Below, in pieces: positions 18,799-26,950 of a stretch of DNA of 64,000 nucleotides. This stretch comes from Pseudomonas protegens. GTDB taxonomy: Bacteria; Pseudomonadota; Gammaproteobacteria; Pseudomonadales; Pseudomonadaceae. How positions within the stretch are numbered: the first letter of the stretch is position 1; every line of letters begins with the position of its first letter. Position numbers and translations under genes: made by a program. The notes under the pieces are model-generated. The model searched no databases. It was not told the DNA's origin and saw only the letters and a program-made list of their open reading frames with translations. The DNA lies in assembly GCF_013407925.2 (NCBI RefSeq), contig NZ_CP060201.1, forward strand, positions 2,170,001 through 2,234,000. Reading direction: 5' to 3'.

Positions 18799-20439
18799 AT
18801 GTCAGGAATCTCTGCACAGATGCAGCAACAATCACAACCGGCGGGCCAGATCATTGCCGACCTGGATCGCCTGTTCAGCGAACAGGGCATCGCCATCAAC
18901 GGCGATGGCGACACCCTGGTACTGACAGCCGACGGCCACCACACCGTCAAGTACCACCGCCCACAAGACCCTCCCCAGCCGACGCCCAACGCCCGCAAGG
19001 CCTTGCCTCAATTGCGCTTCGAGGGAGGCGAACACACCGCCATCGGTGACAGCACCTTGCTGCGCTTCGTCAAGGATGGCCCGGCCATTCCGGCCTGGCA
19101 GGTGGAACTGCACCTGCCCAACGGCCTGGCCCTGACCTACGGCCAGGTGGTGGCCCTGGGGGGCGACTTCTACGGCATTCCCGAGCAACCCATCTGCGAA
19201 GGCGCCACCGCCGCCGAGCGGGTGCAGCGTTTCAACGCCGCCTTCAATTCCCTCGCGGTGCTGCCGGCGTCCAGGGACGAGGCCCGGCAGATCCTGGCCG
19301 TGATGCAGAAGGAAGTCCTCGCCGCCAATCAGGCGATCCGCGATGGCAAACAGCCCCATGAAGCCTACGACGCCCTGGGCGATACCTTGTCCGAAGAGTG
19401 GAACCGGATAACCGGTGGCGGCAGCGTGGTGTCCGCCCTGTTTCCCCTGGGCCGCTACCTGAAACTGGCGGCCAACAACGCCGACCACTTTGGCGAATGG
19501 GCCCTGGCAGCCTATGTCGCCGGGCACACCGCAGCCCTGCAGCAAGCCGCTCTGGCCGGCAAAACCGCGGACGACAAGCAGCTGGAACTGGCCTACGCGA
19601 TGAACGCCTTCGCCGACCACTTCCTCACCGACCTGTTTTCCGCCGGCCATGTACGCGTGCCACGCAAGCAACTGGCCGCGGTGGTCACCCCCAGCGACCT
19701 GGGCTCGTTGATCACCCGCTTCATGCACGACGAGGACAGCAAGTTCGGCCTCAATGTCAGCAACGCCCTGGGCGAGCGCTGGCATGCCTACGGCGACAAG
19801 CGCTACTTCGACAGTGTCGATCAGCGCAATCGCCAGCAAGTGAAACAGGCAGTCCAGCGTTCGGCGGACGAGATCTTCGCCTGCTACCTGAGCGGCCAGT
19901 TGCCGGCTGCCGGCAGCTACGGGGCGCTTCAGGCGCTGCCGGATCTGAACGCGGCGAAAACCGGCAATTTCTCGCCGCTGTTCGTGATGAGCGGGGACAA
20001 AGTGCTGCGCAGAAGCGACGTCAACAACCTCAACGACAGCAAGACCATCGACAACTGGTGGGGCTGGAGCACCTACCTGCTGCTGAAGAACTACAGCCCG
20101 AACAAACCGGCAGGCTATCTGGACACCCCAAGCGCGGTGCCGACGATCCTGGTCGATGGCTGGCAGAGCCACACTCCCAGCGCGCCCAACTGGCTGCCAG
20201 GCCAGGCCGTGCGTTATGCCCTCAGCGAAACCAACGGCTTGAACGAGTCCTACATCGGCCCCTGGTCGGCCTATGTGGAACTGAGCGACAGCTTCCAGCC
20301 CACCCTGGACATTCCGCCCGGCACCAGCAACAGCAGCGCCACCGGACGCAATGTCTTCCGTCAGTTCCGCGCAGGCTCACCGGAGCTGATCGGCTCCATC
20401 GACAAGAACACCAGCCGCTTCATCGATCGCAACGCCTGA
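18799..20439 (+). CDS. Zinc-dependent phospholipase C-like protein, putative SOS-regulated
   Basis: This 546-residue protein has no obvious signal peptide or membrane segment. It contains H274-F-L-T-D278-L-F-S-A-G-H284. This H-x3-D-x5-H spacing is the same as in the zinc site of Bacillus-type phosphatidylcholine phospholipase C. Further His/Asp residues upstream (NNADHFGEWALAAYVAGH) could complete the zinc cluster. Related Pseudomonas proteins are usually annotated as phospholipases; activity here is an inference. The ATG follows an AAGGAG ribosome site, and the gene is preceded by a promoter overlapped by a LexA-type box. A 63-residue gene follows after 13 bases. A substrate in host or competitor membranes, or in the cell itself, is equally possible. 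Without a leader peptide, release would need lysis or a secretion system. Confidence 0.65.
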   Translation: MSGISAQMQQQSQPAGQIIADLDRLFSEQGIAINGDGDTLVLTADGHHTVKYHRPQDPPQPTPNARKALPQLRFEGGEHTAIGDSTLLRFVKDGPAIPAWQVELHLPNGLALTYGQVVALGGDFYGIPEQPICEGATAAERVQRFNAAFNSLAVLPASRDEARQILAVMQKEVLAANQAIRDGKQPHEAYDALGDTLSEEWNRITGGGSVVSALFPLGRYLKLAANNADHFGEWALAAYVAGHTAALQQAALAGKTADDKQLELAYAMNAFADHFLTDLFSAGHVRVPRKQLAAVVTPSDLGSLITRFMHDEDSKFGLNVSNALGERWHAYGDKRYFDSVDQRNRQQVKQAVQRSADEIFACYLSGQLPAAGSYGALQALPDLNAAKTGNFSPLFVMSGDKVLRRSDVNNLNDSKTIDNWWGWSTYLLLKNYSPNKPAGYLDTPSAVPTILVDGWQSHTPSAPNWLPGQAVRYALSETNGLNESYIGPWSAYVELSDSFQPTLDIPPGTSNSSATGRNVFRQFRAGSPELIGSIDKNTSRFIDRNA

Positions 20440-20452
20440 TAAGGACATCACC

Positions 20453-20644
20453 ATGACTATCAAACTGAACCTGCAACTGGCCTCGGGCCAATCCCTGAAC
20501 GACGCACCGCTGGAGCTGTTGCTCAACGGCGCGCCTATTGCCCGAGCGCGCGTGGATGAGCATGGCAAGGTGGCCTTCAACGCCAAGCCGGGAACTGGCC
20601 AACTGGCCGTGCGTGTAGACCGCTCGATCCTGCACTCGTCCTGA
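20453..20644 (+). CDS. Small conserved-looking protein of unknown function, cotranscribed with the phospholipase-like gene
   Basis: This 63-residue soluble protein starts at an ATG after AAGGACATCACC. I do not recognise a family. The sequence reads as a short beta-rich domain (LNLQLASGQSLNDAPLELLL, then VDEHGKVAFNAKPGTGQLAVRVD), like a fragment of a carboxypeptidase-regulatory or transthyretin-like fold. It has no signal peptide and no cysteines. It is 13 bases after the phospholipase C-like stop and so should be part of the same SOS-regulated unit. It could be a stabilising partner, an inhibitor or an adaptor; nothing in the sequence decides this. Confidence 0.7.
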   Translation: MTIKLNLQLASGQSLNDAPLELLLNGAPIARARVDEHGKVAFNAKPGTGQLAVRVDRSILHSS

Positions 20645-20653
20645 TCGCCCTCT

Positions 20654-20682
20654 GTTGGAACGGGCTTGCCCGCGAAACGGCC
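20654..20682. repeat. Solitary REP-like half element
   Basis: GGAACGGGCTTGCCCGCGAA is the core of another common Pseudomonas REP family (inverted arms CGGGCTTGCCCG). Only one copy is seen, so it is a solitary element between the small gene and the convergent ABC transporter gene. Confidence 0.5.
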
Positions 20683-20789
20683 TCAGCCCCATGGCGACCC
20701 CATGAGCCTGGGGCCAGCGCCGCCCTGGCAGGCGGCTTGCGACAGGATTAGAGCGTCAGGGAGCCACTGCCGCCCTGACGGCAACGCCG

Positions 20790-22517
20790 TCAAGCGGTGA
20801 CAGCCTGCTCCCGCAGATGCCCCTGCTCGATGCGCACATGCCGCGGGTGGAAGCGCTTGAGACTGCTGCGGTGACCGACACTGACAATGCTCAAGCCCGG
20901 CAACTGATCGATCAGTGCCTGGTACAGGCAGGCCTCGTCTTCCTCATCCATGGCCGAAGTCGCCTCGTCCATGTACAGCCACTGCGGCGCATAGAGCAGC
21001 GCCCGGGCAAAGGCCAGACGCTGCTGTTCACCCGGGGACAACATGCGTTGCCAGTGATTGCTTTCGTCCAGGCGTGCAACCAGGTGCGGCAGGCGGCAAG
21101 TCTCCAGGACCTGCGCATAACGCTCCTGGGGGTAGCTGTCGCCCGGCTGTGGATAACTCAAGGCTTCACGCAGGCTGCCAATGGGCAGGTAAGGTTTCTG
21201 CGGCAGGAACAGGTAGCGCTGATTGGGTAGCAGAATGCTGCCGTGCCCCGTCGGCCATAACCGGCCCATGGCGCGCAGCAGGGTGCTCTTGCCACTGCCG
21301 GAGCGGCCACTGAGCATCAACCGCTCGCCGGGATTCACGGTCATCTGGGCTCCGGCCAGCAGATGGCGGCCGTCTGCCAGGTCCAGGCTCAGGTCACGCA
21401 CTTGCAATTGCTCGCCCTGGTGCTGCACGTCGATTGCCGGCGGGCACTCTTCGTTTTCGCTCATGGCCTGGCGAAAGCTCAGCAGACGATCACAGGTGGC
21501 GCGCCAGGCGGCCAGGTCCGAATAGGCGCTGATGAACCAGCTGAAGTTCTCCTGGACGTTGCCGAAGGCCGAGTTGATCTGCATCAGCTCGCCCAGCTCG
21601 ATCTTGCCGGCGAAGTAGCGCGGCGCGGCGACGATGAACGGGAAGATGATCGCGATCTGACCGTAACCGGCGGTGAAAAAGGTCAGGCGCTTGGACACCT
21701 TCATGATGTCCCAGAAGTTGTGCCAGACCTTGCCGAAGCGGCTGCTCAGGCGCTGATTCTCGTTTTTCTCACCGTCATACAGGGCAATGCTCTCGGCGTT
21801 CTCCCGGACCCGCACCATGGAAAAACGCAAATCGGCTTCAAAACGTTGTTGCTGGTTGTTGAGGCCGATCAAGCGACGCCCGATCAAGTGGGTCAGCCAG
21901 CTGCCGACCGCCGCATACACCAGCGCACACCAGAACATGTAGCCGGGAATGGTGTAGCCGAACACCTCGATGCTGCCGGACACGCCCCACAGGATGATCG
22001 AGAACGACACCAGGCTCACGATGTTGCGAATCAGCCCCAGGCCCAGGGACAAGGTATTGCTGGTGAAGCTGTTGAGGTCTTCGGAAATCCGCTGGTCCGG
22101 GTTGTCGGTGTAGCCGCCCTGCTCCAGCCGATAGTAGTTCTTGTTACCGAGCCAGCGGGCAAAGTGCCTCTCAGTCAGCCAGGCCCGCCAGCGGATGGTC
22201 AGCATCTGGGTCAGGTAGAGACGATAGACCGCCCCGAGAATGGCCACCGCGGCGATCCCGCAGAAATACAGGATCAGGCTCCAGAACGCCGCTTCGTCCT
22301 TTTTCTGCAAGGCGTTGTAGAAGTCCTTGTACCAACTGTTGATCCACACCGAGATGGCCACGCTGAACAGCGACAAGCCAATCACGGCAATCAGCAGCAG
22401 CCAGGCCTTGCCCTTCTCCTCGCTGCGCCAGTAAGGCGTGATCATGGCCCAGACCCGTCGGAAGAATTGACCGCGCACAGCATCGTTGACCGCAGAGTAT
22501 TCAGCGTTCTGATTCAT
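20790..22517 (-). CDS. ABC transporter, fused permease/ATPase of the SbmA/YddA type
   Basis: This 575-residue half-transporter has an N-terminal SbmA/BacA-like membrane domain of about six segments (residues 30-330). The C-terminal ATPase has Walker A SGRSGSGKSTLL, the signature LSPGEQQRLAFARALL and Walker B WLYMDEATSAMDEED. This is the YddA/CydDC-unlike subgroup whose relatives move peptides or very-long-chain fatty acids (ABCD-like). The substrate here is unknown. It is a single minus-strand gene convergent with the phospholipase-like pair. A plus-oriented terminator-like hairpin lies just upstream of its start. Confidence 0.85.
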   Translation of the reverse strand: MNQNAEYSAVNDAVRGQFFRRVWAMITPYWRSEEKGKAWLLLIAVIGLSLFSVAISVWINSWYKDFYNALQKKDEAAFWSLILYFCGIAAVAILGAVYRLYLTQMLTIRWRAWLTERHFARWLGNKNYYRLEQGGYTDNPDQRISEDLNSFTSNTLSLGLGLIRNIVSLVSFSIILWGVSGSIEVFGYTIPGYMFWCALVYAAVGSWLTHLIGRRLIGLNNQQQRFEADLRFSMVRVRENAESIALYDGEKNENQRLSSRFGKVWHNFWDIMKVSKRLTFFTAGYGQIAIIFPFIVAAPRYFAGKIELGELMQINSAFGNVQENFSWFISAYSDLAAWRATCDRLLSFRQAMSENEECPPAIDVQHQGEQLQVRDLSLDLADGRHLLAGAQMTVNPGERLMLSGRSGSGKSTLLRAMGRLWPTGHGSILLPNQRYLFLPQKPYLPIGSLREALSYPQPGDSYPQERYAQVLETCRLPHLVARLDESNHWQRMLSPGEQQRLAFARALLYAPQWLYMDEATSAMDEEDEACLYQALIDQLPGLSIVSVGHRSSLKRFHPRHVRIEQGHLREQAVTA

Positions 22518-22550
22518 CGTTGAGGCTCGATTGGAAAGAGGACAAGCATT

Positions 22551-22581
22551 GAGCCGATCTTAGTAGATCGGCTCGCTTTTT
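22551..22581 (+). terminator. Canonical intrinsic terminator on the plus strand with no plus-strand gene upstream
   Basis: GAGCCGATCT, loop TAGT, AGATCGGCTC and then GCTTTTT form a textbook intrinsic terminator reading plus. Both flanking genes read minus. It may stop antisense transcription or an unannotated RNA, or serve roxR in reverse with lower efficiency. Confidence 0.6.
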
Positions 22582-22615
22582 CACGATGCCCGGCGGACAT
22601 TCGTTCAGTCGCGGT

Positions 22616-23176
22616 TCAGCGACGGACGGGGCGCTTCTGCAATTTGCGCTGCAAGGTGCGGCGATGCATGCCCAGCGCACGGGCAGTGGCGGAGATATTG
22701 CCTTCGTGCTCGGTCAGCACGCGCTGGATGTGCTCCCATTGCAGACGGTCCACGGACATCGGGTTTTCCGGCACCAGGGTGTCCAGGTCGGCGTGTTCGG
22801 AGAGCAGCGCGGCCAGCACGTCATCGGCGTCCGCCGGCTTGCACAGGTAGTTGCAGGCGCCGCGCTTGATGGCCTCCACCGCTGTCGCGATGCTCGAGTA
22901 GCCGGTGAGGATCAGCACACGCATTTCCGGATCCAGCTCCAGCAGCTTGGGCAACAGCACCAACCCGGAGTCGCCGTCCATCTTCAAGTCCAGCGCGGCG
23001 TAGTCCGGCAGATCCTGCTGGGCGATGCTCAGGCCCTCTTCCGCGGAACCTGCGGTACTGACGCGAAAACCCCGCCGGCTCATGGCCCGGGCCATGACCC
23101 GGGTAAAGGTGGCGTCATCGTCCACCAGCAACAAATGCGGCAGTTCTTCGCCTTCGACTTGGATCTCTTCACTCAT
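22616..23176 (-). CDS. roxR: Redox response regulator RoxR (RegA/PrrA family)
   Basis: This 186-residue response regulator has a receiver domain (acidic pocket D19-D21, phospho-acceptor D63 in ALDLKMDGDSG) and a short Fis-like helix-turn-helix at the C-terminus (GNISATARALGMHRRTLQRKL). This is the RegA/PrrA/ActR layout, and D63 has the same number as in RegA. In Pseudomonas RoxR controls terminal oxidases and cyanide/redox tolerance genes. The ATG at 23176 overlaps the end of roxS by 8 bases, so the pair is translationally coupled. Confidence 0.92.
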   Translation of the reverse strand: MSEEIQVEGEELPHLLLVDDDATFTRVMARAMSRRGFRVSTAGSAEEGLSIAQQDLPDYAALDLKMDGDSGLVLLPKLLELDPEMRVLILTGYSSIATAVEAIKRGACNYLCKPADADDVLAALLSEHADLDTLVPENPMSVDRLQWEHIQRVLTEHEGNISATARALGMHRRTLQRKLQKRPVRR

Positions 23177-24431
23177 GGTCGTCTCCTCGGGCGGCACGAG
23201 GCAGGCGCAGCTCAGTGAGCGTTCCGCCTTCCTCATGACTGTAGAGTTTCACTGAGCCGCCAGCACGGGTCACGCTGGCCTTGCTCAAAAACAGGCCCAG
23301 GCCGAAGCCTTTGCCCTTGGTGGTAAAAAACGGCTTGCCGATCTGCTCGGCGATGGCCAAGGGTACTCCGGCGCCGTGGTCGCGAATACTGATGGTGAGG
23401 TTTTCCGCATCCCAGTCCAGGCGCACTTCCAGGCCTTCGGCACAGGCATCGGCTGCATTGTTCAACAGATTGAGCAAGGCCTGGGTCAGGTCCGGCGGCG
23501 GCGCCAGGCGCGGCACCGGCCCCTCTCCCAGCAGATGAAAGCGGTAGCTGGCCTCGGGGCGCATCAGGTGCCAGCGATTCAAGGCTTCGTCCAGCCACTG
23601 GGTGACTTCCTGCATCTCTACCGCCATACGGCGATTGGCCTCGGCGGCGCGCACCAGTTGCTGCAGGGTTTCCTTGCACAACTTGACCTGGTCCTGGAGC
23701 ACGCTGAGGTCATCCTGCAACAGCGGGTCGGGATGGTCCTGGCGCATCTCCTTGAGCAATACGCTCATGGTCGCCAGCGGCGTACCCAGCTCATGGGCGG
23801 CGCCGGCGGCCTGGGTCGCCACGGCCAGCAATTGCTGATCCCGCAGCCCCTCTTCGCGGCGGATCGCCCGCAGCTCTTCCTGGCGGCGCAGCTCTTCGGC
23901 CATGCGCGCGGCGAAGAAGGTGATCACCGCCGCCGCCAGGGCGAAACTCAGCCACATGCCGTACACCTGCAGGTTTTCCCGGGCGATGGGGAAGGTCTGC
24001 AAGGGATAGAAGCGGGCCAGCAGCAAGGTGTAGAGCGTCAGCGCGATGCCCGACAGCACCACCGAATAGCGCCAGGGCAAGGTCACCGCGGCAATCGTCA
24101 GGGGCACCAAGTAATAGGAGACGAAGGGGTTGGTGGAGCCCCCGGAGAAATACAGCAGCACGCTGTGGATAAACAGGTCACAGGCCAGCTGCAGGGCATA
24201 TTCCAGCTCCGTTACCGGCCATGAGGTGCGCAGGCGGATGGCCGTGAAGGCGCAGAGCACCATGGAAAACATCAGGGTCACACCCAGCTGCAGCCAGGGC
24301 AGGGGCAACAGATCCAGCCAATAGGCGAGCCCTACCGAACCGGCCTGGGCGGCCAGCACCAGGGTGCGGATGAAGGTCAGCCGCCAGAGATTCTGACGGG
24401 TAGCGGACAGCAATTTTAAGGGGGCGAGCAT
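23169..24431 (-). CDS. roxS: Redox sensor histidine kinase RoxS (RegB/PrrB family)
   Basis: This 420-residue sensor has about six membrane segments (residues 20-175) followed by a kinase core. The H-box AAGAAHELGTPLATM places the phospho-accepting histidine at H213. A redox-type cysteine sits at C252 (VKLCKETLQQL), 39 residues later, close to the RegB H225/C265 spacing. The quinone-binding heptad GGSTNPF between membrane segments is intact. ATP-binding boxes NLLNNAADAC and KGFGLGLFLSK are present. The ATG at 24431 has AGGAG upstream; a longer in-frame start at 24545 has no support. All features point to a functional redox sensor that reads respiratory-chain state. Confidence 0.93.
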   Translation of the reverse strand: MLAPLKLLSATRQNLWRLTFIRTLVLAAQAGSVGLAYWLDLLPLPWLQLGVTLMFSMVLCAFTAIRLRTSWPVTELEYALQLACDLFIHSVLLYFSGGSTNPFVSYYLVPLTIAAVTLPWRYSVVLSGIALTLYTLLLARFYPLQTFPIARENLQVYGMWLSFALAAAVITFFAARMAEELRRQEELRAIRREEGLRDQQLLAVATQAAGAAHELGTPLATMSVLLKEMRQDHPDPLLQDDLSVLQDQVKLCKETLQQLVRAAEANRRMAVEMQEVTQWLDEALNRWHLMRPEASYRFHLLGEGPVPRLAPPPDLTQALLNLLNNAADACAEGLEVRLDWDAENLTISIRDHGAGVPLAIAEQIGKPFFTTKGKGFGLGLFLSKASVTRAGGSVKLYSHEEGGTLTELRLPRAARGDDHE

Positions 24432-24526
24432 GAGCTCTCCTGATGAGCGCTCCAGGGCAATCGGCGGGAGTATAACCAAGCAGCCCCCGACGCAGGCAAA
24501 ACTGCGGCAAAGCGTCACAGAAAAAC

Positions 24527-24600
24527 AGTTGCAAGCTGCAAGCATTCAGCTACAAGCCTAGTGGCTTGCCGCTTGCGGCTTGAAACTTGCCACGGCCTTG
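24527..24600. repeat. Degenerate REP-like sequence with GCTTG/CAAGC repeats
   Basis: Several interleaved CAAGC and GCTTG blocks (TTGCAAGCTGCAAGC, then GCTTGCCGCTTGCGGCTTG) can fold into a compound hairpin. It lies between the divergent roxS and the SIMPL gene and resembles another family of Pseudomonas intergenic palindromes. Confidence 0.45.
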
Positions 24601-24661
24601 TCGGTCTGAAGGTTTCACGCAGGTCGGGATCAACCCTGTGGACCGCACTCAAGGAGTTTCC

Positions 24662-25378
24662 ATGCCGCATTTCAGTCGCAGCCTCGCCCTTCTGGCCCTC
24701 AGCGCCGGCACGCTCACCAGCCTGCCCGCCCTGGCCGCCGATGAACTGCACTACAACCAGATTTCCCTACGCGCCGAAGTCAGCCAGGAAGTGGCCCGCG
24801 ACCTGATGATCGTGACCCTCTACAGCGAATCGCAGAACAGCGACCCGGCCAAGCTCGCAGCAGAAATCACCACCGCCATGAACAAAGCCCTGGAGCAGGC
24901 CCGCCAGGTCAAGGACGTGACCCTGCGCCAGGGCAGCCGCAACAGCTATCCGATCTACGACGGCAAGGGCCAGAAGATCACCGGCTGGCGTGAGCGCGCC
25001 GAGCTGCGCCTGGAAAGCGCCGACTTCGCCGCCCTGTCCAAGCTCACCGGCGAGCTGCTGGGCGACCTGAAAATGGCCGGCATGGACTTCGCCATCGCCG
25101 ATCCGACCCGCAAGGCCAGCGAAGATGCCCTGCTCAAGGATGCGGTCAAGGCGTTCAAGGCCCGCGCGCAACTGGCCACCGAGGCCCTGGGCGGCAAGGG
25201 CTACAAGATCGTCAACCTGAACCTCAACAGCAACGGTTATCCACAGCCCTATCTGCGCGCACCGATGATGATGAAGGCCGCCAGCATGGACTCGGCACCA
25301 GTGACCCCGGAAGTGGAAGCCGGCACCAGCCAGGTCAGCATGACCGCCGATGGCGCCATCGAAGTGCTGATGCCGTAA
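24662..25378 (+). CDS. Periplasmic SIMPL-domain protein (DUF541)
   Basis: This 238-residue protein has a cleavable signal peptide (residues 1-25, ending PALAADE). One SIMPL/DUF541 domain follows, with typical stretches such as VTLRQGSRNSYPIYD and ITGWRERAELRLES. Members are periplasmic or outer-membrane proteins such as YggE and BP26; they form oligomers and have been linked to oxidative-stress protection, but no enzymatic activity is established. The ATG is preceded by CAAGGAGTTTC. The gene sits next to roxSR, the same place as in P. aeruginosa, and ends at a strong intrinsic terminator. Confidence 0.88.
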   Translation: MPHFSRSLALLALSAGTLTSLPALAADELHYNQISLRAEVSQEVARDLMIVTLYSESQNSDPAKLAAEITTAMNKALEQARQVKDVTLRQGSRNSYPIYDGKGQKITGWRERAELRLESADFAALSKLTGELLGDLKMAGMDFAIADPTRKASEDALLKDAVKAFKARAQLATEALGGKGYKIVNLNLNSNGYPQPYLRAPMMMKAASMDSAPVTPEVEAGTSQVSMTADGAIEVLMP

Positions 25379-25399
25379 TCTTTTCCCGGCCTCTTCCAG

Positions 25400-25437
25400 C
25401 GGCGATAACCTTCTACAGAAAGGTTATCGCCGTTTTT
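25400..25437 (+). terminator. Intrinsic terminator after the SIMPL gene
   Basis: CGGCGATAACCTT, an 8-base loop, AAGGTTATCGCCG and TTTTT give a 13-bp stem with a T-run, 21 bases after the stop codon. Confidence 0.9.
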
Positions 25438-25498
25438 CATTACCTACTATTTCAAGCCGGACCCGGGGAACTCGGCTCGGTGATGTTAGAGTTACGAC

Positions 25499-25527
25499 CC
25501 CGGTACCGGGCCAGTCAGAGGTGACTG
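25499..25527. promoter_or_regulatory. Two adjacent palindromes upstream of the psdR-like gene
   Basis: CCCGGTACCGGG (25499-25510) and CAGTCA-GAGG-TGACTG (25512-25527) lie 46-74 bases before the regulator's ATG. Their position suits an autoregulatory operator, but no match to a known site is claimed. Confidence 0.4.
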
Positions 25528-25572
25528 ACGTCCACAGGGTATAACCGCGCCTATCCAATAAGAGTCTCGACA

Positions 25573-26136
25573 ATGACCGCAGATCGCATCGGCGAACGCC
25601 TGCGTCGCTATCGCCGCGCCGCCAAGAAAACCTTGCGTCAGATCGCCAGTGAATCGGGACTGACCGCCAGTTTCCTCTCCCAGGCAGAACGCAACCTCAC
25701 CGGGGTCTCCATCTCCTCCCTGGTGAACATTGCCAAGTCGCTGAACGTTCCCCTGAACGCCCTGTTCGACCAGCCGATCCAGGCACAGCCCGACTCCCAC
25801 GACGGCAAGCGGGTGCGCTACACCATCGAGGGCCAGCCTCTGGCCTACGAGCGGCTGTCCAGTTCCTTCCCCGGCAACCTGATCAACGCGGTGAAGATGA
25901 ACATACCGGTGGGTTATCAGTCGGAGCTGATCTCCCATGACGGCTCGGAGTTTTCCTACGTGCTTTCCGGGCAGATCGTCTACACCATCGAAGGTCAGCA
26001 ATACCCGCTCAGTGCCGGAGACTCGGTGCACTTCGACGCGACCAAGAGCCATTTCCTGGCCAATGCAGGCCATGGCCCGGCGGAAGTGCTGACCGTCACC
26101 ACCATGGGCCTGTTCGACGATCATTCGGCGGCCTGA
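25573..26136 (+). CDS. psdR: PsdR-like XRE/cupin regulator of dipeptide uptake
   Basis: This 187-residue protein has an N-terminal Cro/C1-type helix-turn-helix (residues about 6-62, with LRQIASESGLTASFLSQAER) and a C-terminal cupin domain (HDGSEFSYVLSGQIVYTIEG, SAGDSVHFDA). In P. aeruginosa the regulator next to the dpp genes, PsdR, has this architecture and represses dipeptide uptake and processing genes. The position directly before dppA supports the same role, probably with a small ligand bound by the cupin. PuuR-like polyamine regulators share the architecture, so the symbol rests on context. The 814 bases that follow precede the first binding-protein gene. Confidence 0.78.
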   Translation: MTADRIGERLRRYRRAAKKTLRQIASESGLTASFLSQAERNLTGVSISSLVNIAKSLNVPLNALFDQPIQAQPDSHDGKRVRYTIEGQPLAYERLSSSFPGNLINAVKMNIPVGYQSELISHDGSEFSYVLSGQIVYTIEGQQYPLSAGDSVHFDATKSHFLANAGHGPAEVLTVTTMGLFDDHSAA

Positions 26137-26779
26137 GCCGACTCCACAGCCGCCCATGGCGCCTCACACGCGGCACTGTGCCGTAGAGAAATGTTAGTCA
26201 GGCTTAATTTTCGTTGACCACGATTTCAGCATGACTTAATTTCGGCATCGGCGAATCGACAATCAACCATATAACAAGCGATCGCCGTCGCCGCACAGGG
26301 TCCATGGGGCTGGCTCAACGCCCCATAGCAAGGCGAATTGCCACGGCCCACAAGGCCAATCCTCAGATCTGCCCTAGAAGAAGAAAAAATGAGGTTTGCA
26401 TGTGTAAGACCTTTGCGCTTCAGGTTTGGCAAACAACGAGGCTGACCCAGCCCAGCGGACGCTCGAACGCCTTCCGCAACCTCCACAGTGACAACCTCAC
26501 TGCGAGCCAAGACTCCCACACCGCCGACGATGCGCTGTTCACCCGCCATCGCCTGCAAGGTCCCGGGCATCCGTCTCCCACGGCCTCCCCTAACCCAGCG
26601 AACGCCGTCATCCGCTCAAGCGAATGCGTCGAGCCCCTGTGTGCGCCAGCCACGGCCTGGCGGCTCCGACACAAGCCGGTCGGCACCTGCGCCAGCCAAG
26701 CACCGATTGGAGGCGCGGCCCGCCCTGGCGGCCCAAGAAAAAGGCGACGTATGCAGCAGAAACAACCCGCGCAAACGAT

Positions 26780-26810
26780 CAAATGCGTCAAGTTTTATAC
26801 AAATGCGTCA
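26780..26810. promoter_or_regulatory. Direct repeat CAAATGCGTCA, 20-bp period
   Basis: CAAATGCGTCA occurs at 26780-26790 and again at 26800-26810, exactly 20 bases apart (about two helical turns), separated by AGTTTTATA. It lies about 50 bases upstream of the likely dppA promoter, a typical place for a regulator bound on one face of the DNA. Confidence 0.5.
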
Positions 26811-26858
26811 TTCCTGTACGTTCGTTCCACTCTTTGAGGCTTGTGTCCGCCCCGCATC

Positions 26859-26887
26859 TTGCATTGGGTACGGGGCCTGCATAAGTA
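26859..26887 (+). promoter_or_regulatory. Likely sigma-70 promoter of the first dppA
   Basis: TTGCAT (26859-26864), a 17-base spacer and TAAGTA (26882-26887) lie about 64 bases before the dppA ATG. Confidence 0.5.
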
Positions 26888-26950
26888 TCGGCGGGTCGAC
26901 TCACAAGGTCGCCCTCTACTCCAAAAATGACAACAAATCATGAGGCCACC

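Larger units (their letters stand above)
26137..26950. other. Long regulatory spacer between psdR-like gene and dppA
   Basis: No convincing gene is seen in these 814 bases; small open frames have no ribosome sites and no protein-like sequence. The stretch holds a possible far promoter (TTGACC at 26214-26219, 17 bases, TAATTT at 26237-26242). It also has a pair of 11-base direct repeats (26780-26810) and a better-placed promoter (26859-26887). A long untranslated leader or an unannotated small RNA is possible. Confidence 0.6.

Noticed and set aside
26304..26837. Open frame in the spacer before dppA
   Set aside because: No ribosome site, no protein-like composition, and a competing overlapping frame on both strands. 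Treated as non-coding leader.
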